Counted from the first letter of the stretch, positions 7,252 to 16,536 are shown. The stretch: DNA of 22,515 nt from Stephanodiscus triporus (GCA_036939755.1 JALLAZ010000326.1:1-22515); one strand, 5' to 3'. Made by a program: numbers and translations. Notes: generated by a model not told the origin, from the sequence alone.

Positions 7252-10200
7252 ATGAGCATCGTCGCCCCCGTCGCCAATCGGCAGGGGGATTGGCCGTCGT
7301 CTTCGTCGTCGGCCGCGAGATTCGTCGTCGACGACGACGTGTTCCTCGACGACTTCGACGACGACGACGACGCCTTCTTCTCGTCTGCGACGTCGACGAC
7401 GCCCGCGCCGCCCGATGGGGAGTCACCCGATCGTCCCCCCCCGACGACCACGACGACCTCGTTCGGGACGGTGGCGCTGACCTACGACGACGTTTCTCCC
7501 CGTCCGTCGTCTCGTTCGTCGCATTCGTCGGCGTGGCGACGGCGGGGAGGGGACGACGACGTCGCCCGGGTCGCCGCCGGGCGGGGCGGCCCGGCGGCCG
7601 GATCCGACGAATGCGACGACGTCGACGACGACGACGATCCGGAGCTCCTGGATCTCGATCGGCGTCACCTGTCCCGCCTACGCGACTCGAACTCCCAGTA
7701 CCGCGACGTGGCGAGGTCCGTCCTCGCCATCCACCAGCTCGCGTGCGGCGGCGGTCGCGACGATCGGGCGGTCCCGCCGTCGTCGTCGTCGCTTCGGGTC
7801 GAGTCGTCGATCGTGCTCGACCGCAGTCGCTACCGTCGACTCGCGCGACTCGTCCTCCCCCCCCTCGCGACGTGCATGAAGTCGCACGCCTCGCCGAAGT
7901 GTCGATCCCTCGCGTCACGCGCGATGGCGTCGATCGCGCGATCTTTGTCACCACGAGACGCCCCCGACCCCCGACTCGACGGCCACGTCGTCCCCTCGTC
8001 GTCGTCGTCGTCCTCCTCCTCCTCCTCGGTCCACGATTACGGCGACCTACACGACACGTGCGCGCGCGCGCTCGTCGCGTCCGCGATCGACGACGACGAC
8101 GACTATGCGTCGTCCACGGCCCTCGCGTCATTGGGTGCGCTCCTCGTTGACGTCGGGGACGACGACGATCACCTCGCGGCGGAGGTCAGGGGCATCGCCG
8201 AGTGCGCGAACTCGACGAACGCGCTGACGTACTCCTCCTCCGCGGACTTTACGATCGGGACGACGTCGGGGTGGGGCGGGTCGTCGTCGTCGACGACGAC
8301 TCGGGCGACGAGGTACAGGATCCGGGAGGACGTCGTCTTCCCCCGATTGGGGATGTTGATGCATCGAGTTTCCCTTTACGCCGAGGCGCGTCACGCGGCC
8401 GCGACCGCGCCGACGATCGCGTCGGTCCTCGTCCACGCCATCGCGCGCGGGCGCGAGACCGCTCCGGCGCGGAGGGCGATGCGCGCGGGAAAGACGTCCC
8501 ACGGGAGGGGAGGGTGGAGGGAGATCGACGCCGAGGGACTTTCGGGGGAGTACGTCGTTAGGGTACTCCTGCCGCGCCTCGGGGGTCGTCGTCGCATGGG
8601 GGTCGGCGTTGACGACGACGACGACCACGGACGCGACGACTGCGGGACCGCCCTCGCCATCGCCCTCGCCCTCGTGCGCATGTCGTCGGCCTGCCCCCAC
8701 GCGCCGTGGAGGACGTCGGCCTGCCGTCACGCGGCATCCGTGCTGCTGCGACGGCTCGACGGGATGATGACGTCGCCGGCGTCGTCGTCGTCGTCGTCGC
8801 TCGCGTCCCGGACGTCGACGTCCGCCACATCGGCGCCCCGTCGCGGGAGGCCGTCGTCCCCCGCGGGGCTGTCTCGCACCATCTCGTCGGCGTCGGCACC
8901 GATCGAGACCCTGGCGGGCGCCGCCGCCGCGCTCGTCGTCGCACTGAGGGGCATCCCCCCCCGTGAGCGCGTCCCGGGACTGACGGCGACGCTGTGCGCC
9001 GCGCTGATGTACCTCCCGCTGGGGGTGCCCGTATCCCACCGGGGCGGGGAGTCCCCGGACCTGCCCGTCGGCGCCGTACGGGGGCCCGACGGGCGAAGGA
9101 GGGGGCATTACAGGCTAGGCCGCACCGGGCTGCTCGTCGAGGTCGCGCTCTCCCTGATGCTCGACGGGGCCGCGAGCGCCGACCGCGTTGGTGGCGGTGA
9201 GACCGGCGCAGTCCTGCTGCGACGCGTCCTCCGATCCGATCGGCTGGTGCCGGTCTGGGAGTGCTCAAAGTACGAACGGGAATCAGCCTATCGACCCGCG
9301 GACGAACTACTCTGGGTCTTTTGCTCCGTGGTGATCCGGGTGGGCAAGGGACCGTCCATCGTCGATGTCGCGAGTTGGTGCGATCTCAGTTTGGTCGTGT
9401 TGGATTTCTTCGCGGGTCTCGTCTGCGATCCCGGTCATCGGAGCGGCGCGTCGCCGTTCGCGGATGCCGGCCACGCCGCATACGTCTGCCTGTTTGCCGA
9501 TGTGCTACAGCGGTGTGGGTCGTTCCCCCCATCGACGCTATCCGTAAGCAAAAACATGATGCCCCCATCCTCCCTTGAAGCCGCTCCCGTCAACGTGACA
9601 TCGCCCGTGGTGGGGGGACCGGGCAAGCAACTCGATCGCGTCGCATCGTCCCTGACGAAGTTGACGACCAAAATACTTTTCTTGAGGGACAGGGATAAAT
9701 TAAAGCACACCGCTGCACAAGCCGGTGTTGCTTCCGTCAATGATAGTTTCTGCATCACACGGCTGGTCGCAGTTCTTGTGGACGCATGGCTTGGTCGCTG
9801 TATCATGAATCACGACACCAAACACTCGAATGACGAACTGCTCGACATGGGTATTATGTTTTTCCCGTTGATTTGTACTATTTTGCTCCAGTTACTTGAT
9901 CAGCACGGAGCAAGTATTCGCCAGGAGAGTGTTGACATGGTCTCCCAACTCACCCAGGTATTGCTTGCGAGCTTCGAAAATATCGCCTGCATGTCCGAAC
10001 TTCTGGCACATACCAGCTCGAGGCAGGCGACAGAGGAGGTCGCAGCATCAGAAAATGTGGGTCCTCTCGCAATATCTATGTTGAGGACAATCATATCTTC
10101 TGTCGAAGAAGGGGTCGGCACACCAACAGACAAAGGTTCGATGATATGTTACCAAATAGCTATCAATGTCCAGAATGCAATTGATCGGATTTCGGCATGC

Positions 10201-11523
10201 ATTCGCAACATGCCGCAGTCCTACCCGGAGGATATTGCGTCGTCGTTTCAAGTCTCTCCGTTGATTGCCAATGCCATGCCGAAGCCAGTGCTGTCTTCCC
10301 CTGAACAGCATGGGCCAATGGAGCGCTGTGCCTGGTTCTTATACAATCATGGCCGACTCGTTTTATTTCATCGGACAAATATGGCCGCAGAGGCTCTAAC
10401 TCCAACAGCGTCTTCATCGGGAGTTGTAAAGCTGGTTCATCCACGCAATCCACTTCGATTGACAAGCTCATTCTCTCATTCAACAATTGTAATGTATCAA
10501 AAAGTACATGATCTACCCTTGTTCATCCCAGCATGGGACTACCGCAGGAACGACACAGTAGCCTTCACAGTTACGGGTTGCTCTGACCCAGTGAGCTTGA
10601 TATTGACCCATGGCATGCAACGAGTGCTGAGAGGCGACTTCACGGAAAGCTTGTCATTTGTTATCACCATGCGATTATACAATATCACGCCGGTCCCCAT
10701 ACGAAACGGAGTGTGTCTTGGGGTGAAAATTTTGCAGAAGGCGACCTCTGGCAAAAGAGTGATGTTGGGTGATGGCTCCACATGCGCTGTAGTGTCGCCT
10801 TACAAACACGAAATTCCGGCAGGCGACTCGGTCACATGGGAAGTTACACTGATGAATTGGAGGGTTGGTGAACTCGTCGTTCAAACTGATGTAACCTTCC
10901 TCGATCTTGAGAAGGAATCGACAACTCACAGATGGTTATCAGCAGGAGGGCCTGTCGATGAAAAGGTTATGCCAATCGAAGCCATAGATGACGAAGAAGA
11001 AGCTGTGATGGATATCACTCTACCCTGCAAACCGATCACAATATTCACAATTGATGCATTAATTCCATGCCCACTAGTTTTCTTTATCGGTTGTAGTCGA
11101 TGCGTACCCAACTTGGGACAGGGTGACGCTGCTTCCTTCGATTATCTATGGAATTGCATGGAAAAATGGCAACGCCAGCTGTCATTTATAATTCCGAATG
11201 GTCAGATGGAAGGAAATGCAGTCCGCACCCTTGCCGATACCAAGAAAGGGTATGTGAATATTACATCATCTGTGGCCAACGACGAAGAGTATGGCAAAGG
11301 CAGCCCGATAACAGGGTGTGCATTTCTCGCTCCGGATGGCAGCCGTATTTGTTGCACGCATCAAACCCAAGGAGGTGACACCCATGTCTTGAAAGTTCGA
11401 TCAGATTCATCCGTCCTTCTTGAATCAATAGTTGGAACTACAGAGTTACAGACATCATTCATCCGATTTATCTTTGGGAGTAATGCATTGGTTGTAGATG
11501 AGGGAGACAGAGGCCAAAACTAA
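7252..11523 (+). CDS. TPLATE-like adaptin, large subunit of a TSET-type trafficking complex
   Basis: Probable membrane-traffic coat subunit of the TSET/TPLATE complex (endocytic adaptor complex in plants and Dictyostelium). The 1423-residue product opens with an Asp/Ser low-complexity head (1-125), then helical, HEAT-like adaptin sequence to about 1000, interrupted by Ser- and Asp-rich runs. Segments matching TPLATE as I know it: PVWECSKYE with a following helix (about 665-690), SDPVSLILTH (about 1111) followed by a beta-rich appendage with LYNITPVPIRNGVCLGVKIL, WEVTLMNWRVGELVVQTDV, and a platform part with FDYLWNCMEKW (about 1295) and a final beta region to the end. AP-type beta or gamma adaptins and TRAPP subunits are weaker alternatives. 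The start ATG at 7252 is the first of the frame. The first 2 kb is extremely GC-rich (GAC and TCG runs) and the rest is ordinary. No intron is needed. Confidence 0.6.
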   Translation: MSIVAPVANRQGDWPSSSSSAARFVVDDDVFLDDFDDDDDAFFSSATSTTPAPPDGESPDRPPPTTTTTSFGTVALTYDDVSPRPSSRSSHSSAWRRRGGDDDVARVAAGRGGPAAGSDECDDVDDDDDPELLDLDRRHLSRLRDSNSQYRDVARSVLAIHQLACGGGRDDRAVPPSSSSLRVESSIVLDRSRYRRLARLVLPPLATCMKSHASPKCRSLASRAMASIARSLSPRDAPDPRLDGHVVPSSSSSSSSSSSVHDYGDLHDTCARALVASAIDDDDDYASSTALASLGALLVDVGDDDDHLAAEVRGIAECANSTNALTYSSSADFTIGTTSGWGGSSSSTTTRATRYRIREDVVFPRLGMLMHRVSLYAEARHAAATAPTIASVLVHAIARGRETAPARRAMRAGKTSHGRGGWREIDAEGLSGEYVVRVLLPRLGGRRRMGVGVDDDDDHGRDDCGTALAIALALVRMSSACPHAPWRTSACRHAASVLLRRLDGMMTSPASSSSSSLASRTSTSATSAPRRGRPSSPAGLSRTISSASAPIETLAGAAAALVVALRGIPPRERVPGLTATLCAALMYLPLGVPVSHRGGESPDLPVGAVRGPDGRRRGHYRLGRTGLLVEVALSLMLDGAASADRVGGGETGAVLLRRVLRSDRLVPVWECSKYERESAYRPADELLWVFCSVVIRVGKGPSIVDVASWCDLSLVVLDFFAGLVCDPGHRSGASPFADAGHAAYVCLFADVLQRCGSFPPSTLSVSKNMMPPSSLEAAPVNVTSPVVGGPGKQLDRVASSLTKLTTKILFLRDRDKLKHTAAQAGVASVNDSFCITRLVAVLVDAWLGRCIMNHDTKHSNDELLDMGIMFFPLICTILLQLLDQHGASIRQESVDMVSQLTQVLLASFENIACMSELLAHTSSRQATEEVAASENVGPLAISMLRTIISSVEEGVGTPTDKGSMICYQIAINVQNAIDRISACIRNMPQSYPEDIASSFQVSPLIANAMPKPVLSSPEQHGPMERCAWFLYNHGRLVLFHRTNMAAEALTPTASSSGVVKLVHPRNPLRLTSSFSHSTIVMYQKVHDLPLFIPAWDYRRNDTVAFTVTGCSDPVSLILTHGMQRVLRGDFTESLSFVITMRLYNITPVPIRNGVCLGVKILQKATSGKRVMLGDGSTCAVVSPYKHEIPAGDSVTWEVTLMNWRVGELVVQTDVTFLDLEKESTTHRWLSAGGPVDEKVMPIEAIDDEEEAVMDITLPCKPITIFTIDALIPCPLVFFIGCSRCVPNLGQGDAASFDYLWNCMEKWQRQLSFIIPNGQMEGNAVRTLADTKKGYVNITSSVANDEEYGKGSPITGCAFLAPDGSRICCTHQTQGGDTHVLKVRSDSSVLLESIVGTTELQTSFIRFIFGSNALVVDEGDRGQN

Positions 11524-12303
11524 TCCTTTTATATTCATCAATGACCACGAGACATTATCTATGCCACAGCTTCCTTCAATAACAAGGCCATCATGACTAC
11601 CACTGTTGACTTAGCCGTTGGGGCACATGGTGCCAGGGGATAAGACAGAATGACGAAGACCTGGAATAAGAATATGGGCAATCCAACATGGGTTCCCAAG
11701 ATCTATGCAAGTTTGGTGGGTCTGAGTAATGATGCTCGAATGTGCAGCTTCGATGAAAGTCCAAATCGCTTGTCTGCCTGTGTAGTGGAAGAGGTATCGT
11801 CATTGGATGCCCACATGACGGAGACTAGTGGATTTTGACCTCTTTGGAAGATGACATGGAATTGGCTGCTCAGGTTCCATCTATCATACACGAGGTATGT
11901 CAAAAAAAAGCAGCAATATAATTTAGTATTTACTTTGTTTCTTAGCCTGTCATTGATGAAACTCTCTTTCTTTCGCACGGCGTAATATCAACTTGATCAT
12001 GAAGGGATAATAGGCAAAGCCTACCGGTCGCGTACCTACGGCTGTCCTCTCTCATCGGGGCCCTCGTCGAAACAGAGCATGATGCTCCGTCTGGGACTAC
12101 GGTGGACAAGCTTCCTTGTTCCTAGAAACTCTTCACGATTTTAAGGAAGAATTATATTCTATCGCTCGTTGAAAGTAGGTAAGAAAGCATCTGTCCTTGA
12201 TTGCAAAATTGTATACCGAAATTACTTAACATATTTCGCGCCATGAACTATACACCGATTTTCACATGAATGAATGTCAAACGCCAAACGTTATCTTAAT
12301 AAA
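11524..12303. other. Convergent intergenic region, no recognised gene
   Basis: These 780 bp lie between the stops of the adaptin gene and the carrier gene. A short plus-strand frame at 11650-11838 (62 codons, WNKNMGNPTWVPKIYASLVG) has somewhat protein-like composition but no family I know and no partner exon. The second half is AT-rich (11890-11960 and 12130-12303). I see no terminator, RNA gene or repeat that I can name. Confidence 0.4.
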
Positions 12304-13881
12304 TTATGCTTGTCTCTTCGCCCACCAATCTTTTGTCTTTGGATAAGGCGCCGGAAAAGGTTGATCGTCATCCGCAGCGACCTCCATTGCCATCTCCTGT
12401 AGCAATCTACGCTTACTTGATCTTTCGCGCTCCAGTTCTTCTTCTCTCCTTTTCATTTCCGCCTTCGAAGCTCGTCCTGGCGCTGCTGACTCAATTGTGT
12501 CGGCACCCCTTGCCAACATGAATTTTTTCATATACTGAATGTACGACAAAAAATAGTAATAATTAGAGAATACCATCTCGCGGAAAAAAGCGATCAGATA
12601 ATCACTCACCTCATAGACTCCAAATTGAATGCCGATCATGGGCACAACACTTAACATACGAGGTGTAAGACCCCTATAGAAAGCCCCGATGCCTTCTTCT
12701 TTCAAAACTCTTCGAAAGCAGTCATTAATTCCAGCGTAAGCGACATGATCAGGATAATTTAATTGCGTTACAAGTCTTGTCTTTACCGTGTCCATAGGGA
12801 TCATGACACACACAGTCGTTGCACTAGCAATGCACCCCATGACGGAGTTTTCGAAGTCCGTTGCCGGGCGCTGCGAAAGTTTCGAGCGAATCAGTTTAAC
12901 TTGCTCAAACAAGGTCCACGTGAGACCCTGGAATGAAAGAAGAGTAAGGATGAGTTAAGAGATGGAAAGTGACGAGATGGCGAGATGGCGACAAACAAAA
13001 AAACTTACATAGCTCGGGATCTTGCCAGCGATGCCAGGCCACCATCCCGTATAGAACCCAGAAATCCCCTTGTCTTTCATCAAACTCTTCGTGGCATCGA
13101 ATAGATTTGGATATGTCCCGGCCATAATGTTATCACAAATCATCATCTGGGGCGTCGACACAACCGAGCAACAAATGGTAGACATCGCTGACGATAGAAA
13201 GTCGAAAACCGGTCCGAAATTTTTCATCGCATCGGCATGACGAGATCGCGAAACGACGTTGTTCATCTGCCTCCGAACTAACTCCAACACGGCGAAGTTC
13301 ACCGCTCCGTGAGGGATGGACAGAATGAGCTGTGCGCCGGCTCCGCGGGTCAGAGTTTTGGCATATTTCCATTGCGTGAACGATAATACCGTAAGGGGTT
13401 TCTGTCCCGGAATTTTCCTTGAGGATTGCAATATTGTTTTCATCGTATTCGCGGGGTGCATAATCGTCTGCGCGGCGCTACGGCTTATGGCACCGCAGAT
13501 CATGGCCTCCCAGAAGTGCAGGCGTCGGTCGGCGGGGATGGCGGTAGTACCGCCGCCTCTGTGGACTCTATCCGTGAGGAGTTCGTCCTCACTCGGCAAA
13601 TCTCTTTCATCGTTCGATGGAATCTTGCCGCTCCTCTCACCCAGTCTCCCCGCAAATGTGCGGCGATGAGATGATAATCTTGGTAGATTCGAGGCGCCGA
13701 ATCTATGCGGTCCCCTGGCAATTGCAGTTCGAATCCCTATCGATAGTGGGCTGGCTTCCACTAGCACTCTAGTCGAGGCGGAGATCAATAGAAGCAGCAG
13801 AAATGACACGGCGCCTCGTAATTGGATCGGTAATTTAGATGCGCGGCGCCTCGCCCTCCGACAGTAAATCGACAACATCAT
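12304..13881 (-). CDS. Mitochondrial carrier family (SLC25-like) transporter, three exons
   Basis: Membrane solute carrier, substrate unknown. Exons on the minus strand are 13881-13009, 12927-12610 and 12534-12304, joining in phase 0 to give 473 residues. Three carrier repeats are seen. Repeat 1 has HPANTMKT (142-149), with Asn where the signature Asp usually is. Repeat 2 has a degenerate signature TPQMMICD, then GFYTGWWPGIAGKIPSYGLTW across the first splice. Repeat 3 has the full MIPMDTVKTR (333-342) and GAFYRGLTPRMLSVVPMIGIQFGVYE ending at the second splice. The start is ATG ATG at 13881. Residues 22-43 form a signal-peptide-like hydrophobic stretch followed by about 45 Arg/Ser-rich residues without acids, and the first helix begins only near 122. 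The C-terminus (410-473) is a charged helical tail with an EEELERER run, longer than in usual carriers. Divergent from the ankyrin gene. Confidence 0.85.
12535..12609 (-). other. Intron 2 of the carrier gene (75 nt, phase 0)
   Basis: The donor reads TATGAG|GTGAGT and the acceptor TTTGTCGTACATTCAG|TATATG, with a pyrimidine-rich 3' part. Removing it joins FGVYE to YMKKFM, the usual end of a carrier's sixth helix. Its length is a multiple of three and it has no in-frame stop, so an ORF finder reads straight through it. Confidence 0.85.
12928..13008 (-). other. Intron 1 of the carrier gene (81 nt, phase 0)
   Basis: The donor is AGCTAT|GTAAGTTTTTTT and the acceptor is CTTTCATTCCAG|GGTCTCACG. Splicing joins GKIPSY to GLTWTLFEQVK, restoring the conserved end of the second carrier repeat. 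Unspliced, the frame hits a stop. Confidence 0.9.
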
Positions 13882-13933
13882 GTTGTTGAGTGTTGTTTTT
13901 TTGTTGTGGCCGTAAGTGTCTACTAAAAAAAAT
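13882..13933. promoter_or_regulatory. 52-bp divergent spacer between carrier and ankyrin gene starts
   Basis: Only 52 bp separate the two start codons. The spacer is T/G-rich (TGTTGTTTTTTTGTTGTGG) and then A-rich. If both ATGs are right, each transcript must begin inside or beyond the neighbour's 5' end, or the leaders are nearly absent. Confidence 0.5.
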
Positions 13934-15610
13934 ATGAGCGGCGGCGGTGGATGCATGGGGGGAGAGAGAATCTCGGAGGATTGGGACGTGGGGGAGGCCA
14001 GACGATACGAAGAAAAGAGAAGTATCAGTACCATGACCACTTCCAATGGCGGCGATGCATACGCCCGTTGCCGAACTGGAAGCACCGCCGGCCGAGGATC
14101 TATTACCGGATGGACGCCTTGCCCACTGTGCTCCTCGACTTTGTCCCGAAATAGCGCCGATGACCCAATAGACATCGACAAGTTGACTGAAAATTCTGTG
14201 CGGGATATCATGTCCCTAACTCACCAATCGACGAAATCGGTAAAGCTTTTCACCCACGGCCGTGGCCTCAGTGCTCATTTACACGCGGTCCACACCCCTT
14301 GGAATCCGGGGAAAGCAGAGCTGAAGAGGCGCGAAGCCGTGCGCAAGCGCATTGAGAATGACCAACGACGTCGCCTTAGGGTGGTGGGAGTGTGCGATGA
14401 GTGCGAAAATGGATCTCATGATGATCATGCTCGCAACCCACATGAAAGGTGCAGAAAGCGACCCAAGTTAACCCACGGTTGCGATATTGTCCCTGAAATT
14501 AGTAACGATGATGCCAGAAAGGGAAAATGGGAGCCCTCTGACGAAGAAGTCGAACTATGGAATCGAAGAGTGATGAAGATGGTTGCTCTTGTTGAATCCG
14601 AGGCAAAGAAGGGAGCATGCCTTTGTGAGAATGAAGATGATGCGTCTATCAACGCAAGAAAAGGCAAGGGACTGGAGTCTAGGTATTATTACACTAATAC
14701 GGAAGGGCGTGATCGCTCCGGCAAGGTGTGTCGCCCCTATCGGGAAAGCATCCCTCCTTTCCTTGCAGCTGCAGCGGATGGAAATCTGGATGCACTTTCT
14801 AAGTGCATCAGTGATGGTATCATCGGAGCAAATGTGAGTCGTGCAACTGAAAATCTAGATTATCAATCACTAGATCCCAACAGACGAGAGCATGTGAAAA
14901 CCCTCCTTTCGCTGCGTGATAGAAACGGCTCCACCGCTGAGCACTGGGCTGCGGGTGGAGGGCATCTTGATTGCGTCTCGTACCTCCTTGATCTTCGTGA
15001 TATTGTCTACAGAGAGCATAATGGAATGCACAGCCAGGTATCCGAACATGCCAGCAAGAAAGTCAGAAGACGGCGTGATGGCAAAACCTCACTCCACTAC
15101 GCTGCTCGTAACGGTCACAACGACATAATTGATCTTCTTCTTTCTCGGCATGATGCACCGCCAGTGGATGCTCGCTCTGGCGATGGAACTACTCCTCTGC
15201 ATATGGCTTGCTACGGAGGACACCCCACAACTGTGAAACACCTGATAGAAACACATCATGCAGATGTCTTTGCAATCAATGAATGGGAATGCGGTATAGC
15301 TCATTGGGCGGCTATGAGTCTAGGCGGAGAAGGAAATGAAAAGGTGATTGATCTATGTGAATTCTTAAAAAAGATCGGTGTTGATTTCTCGATGCAACAG
15401 AAGCAGGGACACACCCCATTGCACAAAGCTGCAGCGGCGAGAAATCGCCACGTGATAGAATGGCTGGCTAAGCCGTCATCTTTTTCGGAGGAAGTGAGGA
15501 AGTCCATGGGCATTAAGGATGTCGGAGGGAATCGTCCAAGTGACATATGGCTGAGTGTGGAAGGTGAACAGGATTTCGGATTTTGGATGAAGGATGTTTG
15601 TGGTTGGTGA
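13934..15610 (+). CDS. Zinc-finger and ankyrin-repeat protein
   Basis: The 558-residue product probably acts as a binding scaffold; its partner is unknown. A CPLC pair at 63-66 and LSAHLHAVH at 112-120 look like the two halves of one C2H2 finger separated by an unusual insert of about 48 residues rich in D/S/T. A second Cys/His cluster follows at 154-173 (CDECENGSHDDHARNPHERC), then a basic segment KRPK. Ankyrin repeats cover about 272-540: PPFLAAAADGNLDAL, GSTAEHWAAGGGHLDCVSYLL, GKTSLHYAARNGHNDIIDLLL, GTTPLHMACYGGHPTTVKHLI, ECGIAHWAAMS, and GHTPLHKAAAARNRHVIEWL. The first in-frame ATG is at 13934; only a GTG precedes it. Single exon. Head-to-head with the carrier gene. Confidence 0.82.
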   Translation: MSGGGGCMGGERISEDWDVGEARRYEEKRSISTMTTSNGGDAYARCRTGSTAGRGSITGWTPCPLCSSTLSRNSADDPIDIDKLTENSVRDIMSLTHQSTKSVKLFTHGRGLSAHLHAVHTPWNPGKAELKRREAVRKRIENDQRRRLRVVGVCDECENGSHDDHARNPHERCRKRPKLTHGCDIVPEISNDDARKGKWEPSDEEVELWNRRVMKMVALVESEAKKGACLCENEDDASINARKGKGLESRYYYTNTEGRDRSGKVCRPYRESIPPFLAAAADGNLDALSKCISDGIIGANVSRATENLDYQSLDPNRREHVKTLLSLRDRNGSTAEHWAAGGGHLDCVSYLLDLRDIVYREHNGMHSQVSEHASKKVRRRRDGKTSLHYAARNGHNDIIDLLLSRHDAPPVDARSGDGTTPLHMACYGGHPTTVKHLIETHHADVFAINEWECGIAHWAAMSLGGEGNEKVIDLCEFLKKIGVDFSMQQKQGHTPLHKAAAARNRHVIEWLAKPSSFSEEVRKSMGIKDVGGNRPSDIWLSVEGEQDFGFWMKDVCGW

Positions 15611-16393
15611 CCATGAGTTGGGATTGACAGTGAAGACATTTTGATTCATCTATCGATCTAATTAATGTCTATTTTTTATCAACCTAGAGGTTATGTAGAA
15701 ATAATAAGTGGATTTTGCCTGATGGGGTTCGTTAGAGGTGACCACCTCCTTCTTGACTGTCTACCAATCAAAACTCCTGACTCCAGTCTTGACTTTAAAA
15801 ATAGCAATCATGTTGGTAACATGCCTTGCAACAGAAACAGAAATATGCTAGCATTGAAAGGCCATTTTGGGCCACACAACCAAGGATGGTGGACCCAAAA
15901 ATTATGTAGGGAAGTCTCAACGCGGCAGGAATCCTAGCTGCAACCTAGCACAATGCCACAATAATTTCTCTTTTTGGAGGCATGGTCATTTGTATCTGTT
16001 AATCACCAGGGATGAAGGAAGAGGGGTTACTTTCCTATGTAGATTCTTATTCTAGTATACTATATTCCTACATTTGAGGGGGAACTTAAAAGGAATGTCA
16101 AGGTAGGCTCAGGGTACATTACTAAGGTTGGCTTAGGATACGAGACAATAGGGGAAGGTCAGCAGGTTGCATTTATTGTTCAGGTTCAGACATTATAGGT
16201 AGTTTTTAATCAGTGCATGATGCCATTTCTTCACCAGAGCCCTGAAGTGCAAGTGTGGTGGAATGTAACCATCACCATCAAGGCAAATCCAACACTGATT
16301 CCCCATCATGCTCATGCTCATGTTCATGCTGAGGAAGTGATACCAGTGGTGGACTGGTAAGAACCCATCTTCACATTATTAACCTTATCCACC

Positions 16394-16440
16394 GACAAGC
16401 AACATGTACGATAACAAGTAACATGTACGATGCACAAGTA
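16394..16440. repeat. 19-bp tandem duplication with a partial third copy
   Basis: The unit AACAAGTAACATGTACGAT occurs at 16413-16431. A copy with two changes lies at 16394-16412, and a truncated, diverged copy begins at 16432 (GCACAAGTA). The palindrome ACATGT sits inside each full unit. A local slippage duplication is the simplest reading. Confidence 0.75.
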
Positions 16441-16536
16441 TTACTTAGCACTAGCAGACTTCTCTTTTCTTTGACACCCTCCCCCCCTTGCCAAGAAGGG
16501 GGGTTGGCTGTTAGTGTTAGCTTGCTGGTGGTATAT

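Noticed and set aside
7247..9268. Long minus-strand frames (about 290, 326 and 236 codons) and a 312-codon plus-strand frame over the adaptin 5' half
   Set aside because: All are Arg/Pro/Gly-rich shadows caused by GC-rich GAC/TCG repeats. None shows a domain, and the adaptin frame continues through the whole region.
11650..11838. 62-codon plus-strand frame in the gap after the adaptin gene
   Set aside because: Protein-like composition but no recognised family, start context or partner exon; too short to call.
15665..15937. 90-codon plus-strand frame after the ankyrin gene
   Set aside because: AT-rich, no domain, and no sign of splicing to the neighbouring gene, whose stop and last ankyrin repeat are complete.
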